Part shown: in pieces, positions 1 to 6,391 of the stretch
How the letters are laid out: the number at the start of each line of letters is the position of its first letter
How positions within the stretch are numbered: position 1 is the first letter of the stretch
From: Singulisphaera sp. GP187
GTDB lineage: Bacteria > Planctomycetota > Phycisphaerae > Phycisphaerales > SM1A02
Length of the DNA: 8,933 nucleotides
Reading direction: 5' to 3'
Assembly (NCBI GenBank): GCA_945896765.1
Contig: CAMDEL010000053.1
Coordinates: 1-8,933, forward strand
Program-made: the position numbers and the translations under genes
The notes under the pieces: model-generated
Databases searched by the model: none
What the model saw: only the letters and a program-made list of their open reading frames with translations
What the model was told of the DNA's origin: nothing

Positions 1-246
1 GCGGTGACGTATGAAATTAAAACGCTCGCAGATGGCTCATCAAGCGAAGTTCAAGTGCTCTACATCGGACTCGCGCAGGCGTACTACATCAGTCCACGAG
101 GCGAGGGTGGCATCGGTCGACCAACAGAAGATGGTTGGAAATGGGAGCCAGCCCCGGCAACATCAAATTCGATTCTGAAGGCTCTCGAAATTATCCAAGG
201 AAAAGAAACTCCCACATTTGTTCCACTCCCAATGAAGATCCAATGA
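1..246 (+). CDS. DUF3450 family protein, C-terminal fragment (5' end outside window)
   Basis: Only the last 81 residues are visible; the frame is open from base 1 and ends at TGA 244-246. The in-frame GTG at base 4 is probably internal, because the family is normally a periplasmic protein of a few hundred residues with an N-terminal signal peptide and coiled coil. The visible part fits the DUF3450 C-terminus: a hydrophobic VLYIGLAQAYY segment, a short Gly-rich stretch, a Trp-rich GWKWEPAP turn, an ILKALEII helix and a closing FVPLPMKI. From family knowledge, DUF3450 genes are typically first in TonB2/TtpC-type clusters, just ahead of the long ExbB-like gene, and that is the arrangement here. 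The stop overlaps the next start (ATGA at 243-246), pointing to translational coupling. The precise role is not established; it probably works in the periplasm with the long ExbB-like protein. Confidence 0.82.
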   Translation, partial: AVTYEIKTLADGSSSEVQVLYIGLAQAYYISPRGEGGIGRPTEDGWKWEPAPATSNSILKALEIIQGKETPTFVPLPMKIQ

Positions 247-1730
247 TGAACCTATTACGAACATTTTTGCTTGTATCCGCCGTTTCTCTTTCTTGTGGAG
301 TTGTTGTGGCTCACGGCCAAACTCCAAAAGATTCTTCGGATGAAAATCCAACAATCAGTCAGGCTGCACGCAGCGCAGGAAATGAATTGAGCAAGAGCAT
401 TACTGAATTGAATGCGATGCGTACACAAATTGCTGGCGAGAAGCTGCCACTTGCACAAGAGTTGACCACTTTAGAAGAAAGCGTCATCCAACTTCGCCGT
501 GACAATGAGAAGGTCCAACGACTCGTGGATGCTGGTGCTCTTGAAATTGGAACGATGAAAGCGGAAATGAAAGTCCGTCAAGACGAATTGAGCTATATCG
601 GCAGTTTGCTCGACGAATATGCGCGAACATTCGAAACGAAAGTCGGTGTTGGAGAAATGCAGATCTATGGAGAGCCTGTCGAGACTGCGAAACAGGCTGT
701 CGAAAATAAAACACTTACTCCAACGGAACGATTTGCGCGACAAACTTTGTTTACCAGCCTGACAATCAAGCGCCTCTTCGATGTGATTGGTGGAAATCTA
801 TTCGCTGGAGTTGGTGTTGACACCCTTGGCACCGTAATGAATGGGCAATTCGCAATGATCGGACCGATCACTTTCTTTCGCGCTGATTCGGGAATGGCAG
901 GAGTCGCTGTTCCGCAAGTCGGTTCGCCCAACCCACTTGTGCGGCCTCTCGAAGGAGAACTCTCTGGCGCGATCGGATCCTTGGTCGCATCGGGCGAAGG
1001 AACTCTTCCACTCGATCCATCTCGCGGTGGCGCTCTCAAAGCTCTCGTCCAAAAAACAAACATTGTTCATGTTTTCGTGAAGGGCGGCCCAATCATGTGG
1101 CCATTGCTGCTCGCATCTGTTGTCGCGCTGGCAGTCGTCTTAGAACGGTTGCTCTTCCTCTTGAACGAGCAACGCAAACGAAGTCCAAAGACCCTCGGGA
1201 AATTTTTTGTCGAAGTTGGAAAAGGAAATCTTGCCGCAGCAATCGAACTCGCCAACAAGTCCAAGGACGCAGTGGTGACAACGCTTGGCTATGCGCTCGA
1301 GCATCGAGATCAATCACTCGGACATGCGCTTGCGTATGCAGAAACGCGTGCTTTCAAGAGGTATCGACGCGGTATCGCAATTTTGGACACTGTCATCACA
1401 CTTGCTCCACTTCTGGGTCTTCTTGGAACCGTGACAGGCATGATGGCTTCTTTTTCTGTGATCGGCGGAGATTTGAGTTCGCCTGGAGCAATCACCGGCG
1501 GTATCTCAGAAGCTCTCATCGCGACAGCGTTTGGACTTGTGATCGCAATCTGCTCGCTCTTGCCGTTTAACTATCTCAACAATCGAATTGAGGGAATTGA
1601 AAATGAAATGCTTGCTGCTGGTGAACAACTCAAGTTGCTCGTCGAAAAGCGAACAGGTGAAATTTCCAATCTCGACGTTGATTCCATTCTCGAGTCATCC
1701 GCAGCGGCTGCAATAGCTGGAGGCGCCTGA
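243..1730 (+). CDS. exbB: Long ExbB/TolQ/MotA-type proton channel subunit with periplasmic coiled-coil extension (TtpC-like)
   Basis: The 495-residue product is about twice the length of a classical ExbB. Residues 1-25 look like a signal peptide (LLRTFLLVSAVSLSCGV..., ending near AHG). Residues 35-135 are heptad-like and charged, a likely periplasmic coiled coil. Residues 140-280 form a further soluble region. The ExbB core follows: TM1 at about 283-308 (MWPLLLASVVALAVVLERLL), a cytoplasmic loop, TM2 at about 379-405 (APLLGLLGTVTGMMASF) and TM3 at about 421-445 (ISEALIATAFGLVIAI). Thr396, Glu423 and Thr428 align by eye with E. coli ExbB Thr148, Glu176 and Thr181 in the channel. I chose the ATG at 243 because it overlaps the upstream stop and immediately precedes the signal peptide; ATG 246 is equally possible. 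The long extension matches TtpC of Vibrio TonB2 systems. No separate short ExbB follows, so this protein may be the only channel subunit encoded here. Confidence 0.9.
   Translation: MMNLLRTFLLVSAVSLSCGVVVAHGQTPKDSSDENPTISQAARSAGNELSKSITELNAMRTQIAGEKLPLAQELTTLEESVIQLRRDNEKVQRLVDAGALEIGTMKAEMKVRQDELSYIGSLLDEYARTFETKVGVGEMQIYGEPVETAKQAVENKTLTPTERFARQTLFTSLTIKRLFDVIGGNLFAGVGVDTLGTVMNGQFAMIGPITFFRADSGMAGVAVPQVGSPNPLVRPLEGELSGAIGSLVASGEGTLPLDPSRGGALKALVQKTNIVHVFVKGGPIMWPLLLASVVALAVVLERLLFLLNEQRKRSPKTLGKFFVEVGKGNLAAAIELANKSKDAVVTTLGYALEHRDQSLGHALAYAETRAFKRYRRGIAILDTVITLAPLLGLLGTVTGMMASFSVIGGDLSSPGAITGGISEALIATAFGLVIAICSLLPFNYLNNRIEGIENEMLAAGEQLKLLVEKRTGEISNLDVDSILESSAAAAIAGGA
1719..1723 (+). promoter_or_regulatory. 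Shine-Dalgarno site of exbD
   Basis: GGAGG lies nine bases before ATG 1733, inside the last codons of the exbB-like gene. It is the clearest ribosome binding site in the operon and fixes the exbD start. The neighbouring overlapping genes have only weak sites and probably rely on coupling. Confidence 0.75.
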
Positions 1731-1732
1731 CC

Positions 1733-2164
1733 ATGGCAGGTGGTGGAGGCGGTCTATCCCGCGGCAAAAAGAAAAAGGCTCGCATAGATATCATTCCGTT
1801 GATCGACATTATCTTTTTTCTTTTAGCGACATTCATCATGGTCTCTCTCAGCATGTCGAAGAATCAAGGTGTGCAAGTTGCGCTGCCTGGAGCGGCATCA
1901 GCCCAGTCACTCGGCGATCAATCAGAAATGGAAAAAGCCGTCACATTGAGCGTCAATGACAAGGGCGAGATTTTCTTCAATAAAGACAAGATCACGCTGG
2001 CACAGTTGCCAATGAAACTACAGACATTCAAACTGACTTCGAAGGATCCCAAGGTCATCATCAATAGTGATGGCGCAGCGGACTTCAAGTATGTCGTCGG
2101 CATCTTGGACGAGGTTCGAAAGTTAGGGATCGCCAAGGTCGGCATCAACACGGACAAAAAATGA
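1733..2164 (+). CDS. exbD: ExbD/TolR family biopolymer transport protein
   Basis: The 143-residue length is normal for ExbD. A short basic, Gly-rich cytoplasmic N-terminus (AGGGGGLSRGKKKKARIDII) leads into one transmembrane helix at about 20-41 (PLIDIIFFLLATFIMVSLSM). Asp25 in PLIDII is the conserved protonatable aspartate of the family and has the same number as in E. coli ExbD. The rest is a periplasmic domain with the usual ExbD pattern: VALPGA, VTLSVNDKGEIFFNKDKI, a helix, PKVIINSDGAADFKYVV and GIAKVGINTD. With ExbB it should form the proton-driven stator complex that energises TonB. It starts two bases after exbB and its TGA overlaps the tonB ATG (ATGA at 2161-2164). TolR is the alternative, but the adjacent tonB favours ExbD. 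Confidence 0.95.
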   Translation: MAGGGGGLSRGKKKKARIDIIPLIDIIFFLLATFIMVSLSMSKNQGVQVALPGAASAQSLGDQSEMEKAVTLSVNDKGEIFFNKDKITLAQLPMKLQTFKLTSKDPKVIINSDGAADFKYVVGILDEVRKLGIAKVGINTDKK

Positions 2165-2877
2165 TGAAGGTGCGCGTGATCCTGTGCATCATCGGCGCAT
2201 TGCTCGTGCATCTTGCCGTGATTTGTTTCGGCGGGATTCTCTTTCTTGACGACGAGAACAGCCACGCGAGTCATCAGAACATTGAACTCTTGTCCGAAGA
2301 TGTTGAGAAGGAAAAAGTCGAAGAAGAAGTCAAAGAAAAAGTCGAAGAGCTGAAAGCGGAATCCGAAGCACCGCCTGATCCAAACCAAGCTCTTCAAAGT
2401 GTCGATTCTCCGGTCGCAAGTGATGATGCTCCTGCTCTCGATGCGGCGAGCCTGAGCGCAATCGAACAAGTACTCAATGGAACTGGCGGAGGTGGCGCCG
2501 GAGATTTCGGTGGAGGACTTTCCCTTGCTTCAGGTGGGCGAATCGGCGGAACTGGAAAAGCCGGCGCAGATGATCAGGAATTTCAAGGAGCATTCAGTCT
2601 CTCTGAAATTGATCAAAGGCCACGCGCGATCCATCAAGTTGCTGGTGCATTTCCCGCAGATATGCGTGCGAAGAATATCGACGGCGTCGTCACTTTGATC
2701 TTCATCGTCGATGAAACTGGCCGAGTCATCAATCCGCGAGTTGAAAAATCATCACACCCAGAATTTGATGCGCCAGCTCTAGAAGCTGTCCGTCAATGGA
2801 AGTTTGAACCTGCAATAAAAGGCGGGCAGCGCGTCAGCTGCCGCATGAGAGTCCCCATTCGTTTTCAAGCGAAATAA
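2161..2877 (+). CDS. tonB: TonB energy transducer
   Basis: The 238-residue protein has an N-terminal signal anchor at about 4-29 (VILCIIGALLVHLAVICFGG) with His17 inside the helix, the likely counterpart of the functionally important His20 of E. coli TonB. The periplasmic linker is atypical. In place of Pro-Glu/Pro-Lys repeats it has a Glu/Lys stretch at 45-69 (EKVEEEVKEKVEEL) and a Gly-rich stretch at about 107-132. The TonB C-terminal domain covers about 150-236: a YP-like GAFPADMRAKNIDGVV, then VTLIFIVDETGRVI, and the diagnostic ALEAVRQWKFEPA followed by VPIRF. It should cross the periplasm and bind TonB boxes of outer-membrane receptors such as the one starting at 7654. The start overlaps exbD by four bases; ATG 2164 is a possible alternative. 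Confidence 0.93.
   Translation: MMKVRVILCIIGALLVHLAVICFGGILFLDDENSHASHQNIELLSEDVEKEKVEEEVKEKVEELKAESEAPPDPNQALQSVDSPVASDDAPALDAASLSAIEQVLNGTGGGGAGDFGGGLSLASGGRIGGTGKAGADDQEFQGAFSLSEIDQRPRAIHQVAGAFPADMRAKNIDGVVTLIFIVDETGRVINPRVEKSSHPEFDAPALEAVRQWKFEPAIKGGQRVSCRMRVPIRFQAK
2311..2348 (+). repeat. Short direct repeat in the tonB linker
   Basis: GAAAAAGTCGAAGA occurs at 2311-2324 and again at 2335-2348, in the same reading frame, encoding two EKVEE units. It is probably a small internal duplication within the Glu/Lys linker. Confidence 0.7.
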
Positions 2878-2881
2878 AGCT

Positions 2882-4285
2882 ATGCGAATCACATCAACCA
2901 TTATCGTGGCTCTCTTCTGTATCAACACATCTTCCGATTTCGCGCATGCGAAGGGAGATTCTGCACCAGGTCCTTCAATGCAGATTTCCCAACCTGACTT
3001 ATCAATCATCTGGAATGATCCTGGTTTTCAGAAATCATTTATTGGCGGATATGGAATCAATCCAGATATCGAACCTCGTGTTTCTCAAGACGATATGGCG
3101 TTGCTCGAACTTGTGCGGCAACTGATGGCCGATGAACTTCCCGCTGCCGAAGCGTTACTAAAAGATTCCGTCAAACTCGATTCATCTGCGACGCTCGATC
3201 TCACTCTCGGCGGAGCGCTTTTTCAGCAAGACAAGATGGATGATGCGTTGGTCAATTATCGCAACGCAGTCGCAAAGTTTCCAAATTTTCGCCGTGCGTA
3301 TCGAAGCATTGGCTTGATCTGCACTCGCAAGAGTCAATTCGAAAGTGCGATTTCGGCGTTCAACAAGATGATCGAACTTGGCGGGGCAGATGCGTATACA
3401 TACGGATTGCTGGGATATTGTCACTCTGCTCGACAGGACTATCAACCTGCGGAAGCGGCGTATCGCAACGCGCTCCTTCTGCAACCAGAGAATGTCGAAT
3501 GGCGACTTGGCCTCACTCGTTCTGTCTTCAAGCAAGCGAAGTATGAAGACGCTGCGAGTTTGTTGGATGTGCTGATCACGACCTTTCCGGACAAAGCAGA
3601 CTTCTGGTTGTTGCAAGCTCATACATACTTGGGACTCAAACAACCAATCAAAGCTGCAGTCAATCTCGAAGCGCTTGACTCCATCGGTAAGTCAACCGTC
3701 GACAGTCTTTACACGCTTGGAGACATTTATATTTCTGAAGGACTGAATGATCTCGCTCTCAGCGCTTTCGATCGCGCAATCACCAAAAATCCAGCACAAA
3801 GCGTGTCGCGACCAATGCGATCAACAGAAATGCTTGCGGCTCGCGGTGGCTTATTGCAAGCGAAAACTCTTCTTGCTCACGTGAAATCCAATTGGAACGA
3901 ATCGCTCAATGATGCCGACAAACGCAAATTGCTCAAATTGCAAGCCAGATTGGCGATGAGCAGCGGCGCAGGTGATGATGAAACGGCTGCCGCACTCGAA
4001 GAGGTTATTCAACTCGATCCCCTCGATGGGGAAGCTCTTATGTTGCTCGGGCAGCACTACAACCGATCGGGCAAGCCCGATCAATCGATCTTGTACTACG
4101 AACGGGCGGCGCGAATAGATGCCTTTGCCGCAAATGCGAAAGTAAAAATCGCACAAGTGTATGTTGGTCAGAGCCGATTCAGCGAAGCGCTCCCCCTGCT
4201 TCGAGAAGCTCAATCGTTGAAACCGCGCGAAGACATTGCCAGGTACATCGAACAAGTCGAACGTGCGTCTAAAAGCAAGCGCTGA
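2882..4285 (+). CDS. Exported tetratricopeptide repeat protein of the TonB operon
   Basis: This 467-residue protein has a signal peptide at about 1-23 (ITSTIIVALFCINTSSDF, ending AHA). A conserved-looking N-terminal segment follows at 42-66 (WNDPGFQKSFIGGYGINPDI). From about 75 to 455 there is a run of helical pairs with TPR spacing, for example DDALVNYRNAVAKFPNFRRA (120-139), SAISAFNKMIEL (155-166), PAEAAYRNALLLQPENVEW (189-207), DLALSAFDRAITKNP (290-304) and PDQSILYYERAARIDAFAAN (399-418). It is probably a periplasmic scaffold. TPR genes commonly close TonB2/TtpC clusters, where a TPR protein can be needed for full function; that role is inferred from context. It starts four bases after the tonB stop with only a weak ribosome site, so it is most likely the last gene of the operon. 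The exact TPR number is uncertain. Confidence 0.85.
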   Translation: MRITSTIIVALFCINTSSDFAHAKGDSAPGPSMQISQPDLSIIWNDPGFQKSFIGGYGINPDIEPRVSQDDMALLELVRQLMADELPAAEALLKDSVKLDSSATLDLTLGGALFQQDKMDDALVNYRNAVAKFPNFRRAYRSIGLICTRKSQFESAISAFNKMIELGGADAYTYGLLGYCHSARQDYQPAEAAYRNALLLQPENVEWRLGLTRSVFKQAKYEDAASLLDVLITTFPDKADFWLLQAHTYLGLKQPIKAAVNLEALDSIGKSTVDSLYTLGDIYISEGLNDLALSAFDRAITKNPAQSVSRPMRSTEMLAARGGLLQAKTLLAHVKSNWNESLNDADKRKLLKLQARLAMSSGAGDDETAAALEEVIQLDPLDGEALMLLGQHYNRSGKPDQSILYYERAARIDAFAANAKVKIAQVYVGQSRFSEALPLLREAQSLKPREDIARYIEQVERASKSKR

Positions 4286-4314
4286 CCATTTCTAAACACT
4301 TTCTTTGCGCAAAC

Positions 4315-4354
4315 TGAACACATGACAATGTTTGTTCAATCACAATTGTGTTCA
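4315..4354. repeat. Inverted repeat TGAACACA / TGTGTTCA
   Basis: TGAACACA (4315-4322) is perfectly complementary to TGTGTTCA (4347-4354) across a 24-base spacer. A third TGTTCA at 4333-4338 can pair with the left arm instead, and CACAATTGTG at 4341-4350 is a perfect 10-bp palindrome. No T-run follows, so it is not a typical intrinsic terminator. It could be an operator or an RNA structure in the 3' UTR. Confidence 0.5.
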
Positions 4355-4389
4355 TGCGGCAGAACCATGTTTACACAGTCTTAACCATA

Positions 4390-4427
4390 AAAACACTTGT
4401 ATTCAAGCAATTGAGAAGTAGTGTTTT
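4390..4427. terminator. Possible weak terminator hairpin AAAACACT / AGTGTTTT
   Basis: AAAACACT (4390-4397) and AGTGTTTT (4420-4427) are perfectly complementary. Inside the 22-base loop, TCAA/TTGA (4403-4406 and 4411-4414) closes a small GCAA-loop hairpin. The T-run is only four bases and sits in the stem, and the stem is AT-rich, so termination for the motor operon is a weak call. The A-run on the left arm makes it roughly symmetrical on both strands. Confidence 0.3.
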
Positions 4428-4461
4428 GAAGTCAGTACTCAAGAATATTTTGGGCATTGAA

Positions 4462-4486
4462 AGAACAAGTTGTCGCAATTTGTTCT
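4462..4486. repeat. 11-bp hairpin in the leader of the dockerin-tagged gene
   Basis: AGAACAAGTTG (4462-4472) pairs with CAATTTGTTCT (4476-4486) over 11 bp with one G-U pair and a TCG loop. No T-run follows, so it is not an intrinsic terminator. It lies 67 bases before ATG 4554, suitable for an operator if transcription starts nearby or for a 5' UTR stem-loop affecting mRNA stability or translation. Confidence 0.55.
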
Positions 4487-4536
4487 GAGCAGATCGTCGT
4501 TCGATTCTGCTGGTACATGGCTTCGAAACTCAATCC

Positions 4537-4543
4537 AGAAAGG
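4537..4543 (+). promoter_or_regulatory. Ribosome binding site AGAAAGG of the 4554 gene
   Basis: AGAAAGG lies ten bases before ATG 4554. It favours this ATG over upstream in-frame starts, and a typical signal peptide begins immediately after it. Confidence 0.55.
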
Positions 4544-4553
4544 TTTGCTCACA

Positions 4554-6278
4554 ATGAAGACTCGCACGCTTTGCAAAACAGTCGCCGTAACCATCGGCGC
4601 ATCTATGATTTCTCTCTCGGCGAATTCCGCGGAAATTTTAGTTACCGCCGATATCGCAACGTCAACCACTTGGACCAAAAACAACACTTACAACCTGCAA
4701 GGTCAGCGCTACATCCTCCCAGGCGCCACGTTGACGATCCAAGCAGGAACCGTCATCGCCAGCGATGTTGGTGGATCACTCGCCGTGACCCGAGACGGAA
4801 GAATCGATTGCGTTGGAACAAAACTAGAGCCAGTTATCTTCACATCGAAGCAAGATGTTGCGACATGGACTGCAGGAAATCCAAAGACTGGAACGTGGCG
4901 CGCAGCGGCGAATGAATGGGGAAACGTCACAGTCATGGGCAACGCATACATCGGTAAGTATGGCGCTGGTGCGGTGACCACGAATACGGCTTCTCCAAAT
5001 GCGGGCAACTATGCAAATATGGAAGGGCTGACCGCAAGCGGATCCGGTGACACTCGAACGTTCTATGGTGGCGGAAACGATCTCGACAACAGCGGACGAT
5101 TTGAATACGTATCGCTTCGCTATGGCGGCAAGGTTGTGGGACTTGGAAATGAACTCAACGGCCTTTCGCTCGGAGCAATCGGCAAAGAAACAAAAATCGA
5201 CCACATCGAAATTATGAACAATGTAGATGACGGCATCGAGATCTGGGGTGGAACTGTTGACTTGAAATATGTCACTATTTGGAACATCGGAGACGATTCA
5301 TTCGACGTCGATCAAGGATGGCGCGGTCGAGTTCAGTTCGGATTGATCGTGGCTGGATATTCGATTGCAGGCGCTGCATCTGGATCTGGCTTTTGCGATT
5401 CGCTTGTTGAAATGGACGGCGCCGCAAAAAGTGATGCGCAACCAGTCACCACGACTTGCTTCTACAACATGACACTCATTGGTCAACCGCTGAGTGGAAA
5501 GGCAGGAACCAAATGGCGCGACAACGCTCGAGCGCAGTTCAACAATTCCATCTTCATGGATATTGGAAAAGAAGTGGTCAAGAATGACAACACTGACGGA
5601 GAAGCAACGGACGGTCAAACTGGTTATGGTTATAACGGAACGCTTACCTTTGCTGACACGTGGACGACGAATTACAACGTCTATTCAACAGTCAACCCGT
5701 TCTCAAATCCTGCGTCCGCATACACAGCTCAGCAAGCAGGAAAACTGATTCAATACACCGACAGTGTTTTTTATAACAATGTGAATTCTGCTGCATATAC
5801 CGAAGCAAACGCTCGCGGTGTATTTGCGGCTGGCAATAACAATGTGCTGGCAGTCGCAGGTTCGTCTCCAATCGCAGCTATCACACGTGGGCCAAATGTG
5901 ATCTCTGGAACTGTCGTTGTGCAACCAGTGATTTCTTTGGATCCTCGCGCAACAAATGCAGCTGCAACAAGCGTCTCAACCGCAACTTCCGATTCCTTTT
6001 TCACGAATGCCCAATACCGAGGAGCTTTCGGACCAAACGAAAATTGGCTCTGTGGATGGACCGCAGCGGATGCATTCGGGATGAGCGTTCCACCTCCAAG
6101 TGGCTGCGCTTCTGCTTGCCCAGCTGATATCAACTTGGACGGTGTTATCAACGGAAGCGATCTTGCTGGAGTCTTGAGTGGATGGGGATCAGGTGGCGCA
6201 TCAGATATCAACAATGACGGCACCACGAATGGCGCAGACCTGACCACCCTACTGAGTGGTTGGGGCAACTGCATCTAA
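4554..6278 (+). CDS. Secreted beta-helix-like protein with C-terminal dockerin-like (GC-type) tag
   Basis: The 574-residue product begins with a signal peptide at about 1-26 (LCKTVAVTIGASMISLSANS, then AE). Residues 27-98 resemble the opening of a widespread exported family: TTWTKNNTYNLQGQRYILPG, then GATLTIQAGTVIAS, then EPVIFTS. Residues 182-265 have beta-helix-like rungs and an Asp-rich core, VDDGIEIWGGTVDLKYVTIW followed by GDDSFDVDQGW. Related proteins with this core often occur beside TonB-dependent receptors. Residues 300-370 and 400-460 continue with short beta-strand-like units and Asn-rich turns. Residues 522-573 form a tandem dockerin-like module: Cys522, loop D525-I-N-L-D-G-V-I-N-G-S-D536, SGWG, loop D551-I-N-N-D-G-T-T-N-G-A-D562, SGWG, Cys573. 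The paired loops look suited to Ca2+ binding. Its role is unknown; surface display, substrate binding or cohesin-like docking are options. ATG 4554 is chosen over upstream starts because of the ribosome site and signal peptide. Confidence 0.82.
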   Translation: MKTRTLCKTVAVTIGASMISLSANSAEILVTADIATSTTWTKNNTYNLQGQRYILPGATLTIQAGTVIASDVGGSLAVTRDGRIDCVGTKLEPVIFTSKQDVATWTAGNPKTGTWRAAANEWGNVTVMGNAYIGKYGAGAVTTNTASPNAGNYANMEGLTASGSGDTRTFYGGGNDLDNSGRFEYVSLRYGGKVVGLGNELNGLSLGAIGKETKIDHIEIMNNVDDGIEIWGGTVDLKYVTIWNIGDDSFDVDQGWRGRVQFGLIVAGYSIAGAASGSGFCDSLVEMDGAAKSDAQPVTTTCFYNMTLIGQPLSGKAGTKWRDNARAQFNNSIFMDIGKEVVKNDNTDGEATDGQTGYGYNGTLTFADTWTTNYNVYSTVNPFSNPASAYTAQQAGKLIQYTDSVFYNNVNSAAYTEANARGVFAAGNNNVLAVAGSSPIAAITRGPNVISGTVVVQPVISLDPRATNAAATSVSTATSDSFFTNAQYRGAFGPNENWLCGWTAADAFGMSVPPPSGCASACPADINLDGVINGSDLAGVLSGWGSGGASDINNDGTTNGADLTTLLSGWGNCI

Positions 6279-6286
6279 GTGATCAG

Positions 6287-6301
6287 TCGAGTTCAACTCG
6301 A
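6287..6301. repeat. Short palindrome TCGAGTT-C-AACTCGA
   Basis: This perfect 7+7 bp palindrome around a single C sits eight bases after the stop of the 4554 gene. As RNA it can form a six-pair hairpin with a TCA loop. It could be a protein-binding site or a small stabilising stem upstream of the main terminator. Confidence 0.5.
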
Positions 6302-6327
6302 ATACTGTCACGAATTTGGATTGAATC

Positions 6328-6379
6328 GGAGCGTCTGGTGTTTGAGACATTCTCGGCATCAGACGCTCCTTTCTTTTTT
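6328..6379 (+). terminator. Strong Rho-independent terminator after the dockerin-tagged gene
   Basis: GGAGCGTCTGGTG (6328-6340) pairs with CATCAGACGCTCC (6357-6369) over 13 bp with one G-U pair. The loop itself can form GAGA/TCTC. The tract TTTCTTTTTT follows directly at 6370-6379. This is the most convincing terminator in the window. It ends just 12 bases before ATG 6392, so it should separate the dockerin-tagged gene from the lipoprotein-receptor pair or leave only partial read-through. Confidence 0.85.
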
Positions 6380-6385
6380 AAGAGA
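6380..6385 (+). promoter_or_regulatory. Ribosome binding site AAGAGA of the 6392 gene
   Basis: AAGAGA is six bases before ATG 6392 and abuts the T-tract of the terminator. It supports this ATG as the start, but the match is modest. Confidence 0.4.
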
Positions 6386-6391
6386 TTCACA

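Larger units (their letters stand above)
4286..4553. other. Noncoding region with inverted repeats between the motor operon and the dockerin-tagged gene
   Basis: No convincing gene lies here. The region is AT-richer than its flanks and contains three inverted repeats, annotated separately, plus GAACA or TGTTC half-sites at 4316-4320, 4333-4337, 4349-4353, 4463-4467 and 4481-4485. It must hold the 3' end of the motor operon and probably the promoter of the 4554 gene. I could not find a convincing sigma-70 pair with proper spacing, and planctomycete promoters are not well enough known to me to call one. Confidence 0.6.

Noticed and set aside
135..242. Upstream in-frame extension of the exbB-like gene
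   Set aside because: It would overlap the DUF3450 gene by over 100 bases and put 36 polar residues before a clear signal peptide; ATG 243 fits better.
665..1063. 132-codon minus-strand open frame opposite the exbB-like gene
   Set aside because: Arg/Pro/Ser-rich shadow translation with no ribosome site or domain.
1918..2469. 183-codon open frame on the minus strand opposite exbD and tonB
   Set aside because: It is the antisense of the Glu/Lys-rich tonB linker, producing a Phe/Asp low-complexity run. It has no signal or domain and overlaps two well-supported genes.
4426..4485. Candidate sigma-70 promoters (TTGAAG with TATTTT; TTGAAA with TTGTTC)
   Set aside because: The first pair has a spacer of only 14 bases and the second has a poor -10 match, so neither is supported.
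4470..4553. Upstream in-frame extension of the dockerin-tagged gene
   Set aside because: It begins with a non-ATG codon inside the 4462-4486 hairpin and would bury the signal peptide; ATG 4554 has a ribosome site.
4457..4915. 152-codon plus-strand open frame overlapping the start of the dockerin-tagged gene
   Set aside because: Arg/His-rich out-of-frame translation, overlapping a gene with better evidence.
5771..6274. 167-codon open frame on the minus strand opposite the dockerin-tagged gene
   Set aside because: The product has no recognisable domain and sits entirely antisense to a gene with a signal peptide and clear C-terminal module.
6260..6391. Upstream in-frame extension of the lipoprotein gene
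   Set aside because: It would overlap the previous gene and translate through the terminator hairpin. ATG 6392 directly precedes the hydrophobic leader.
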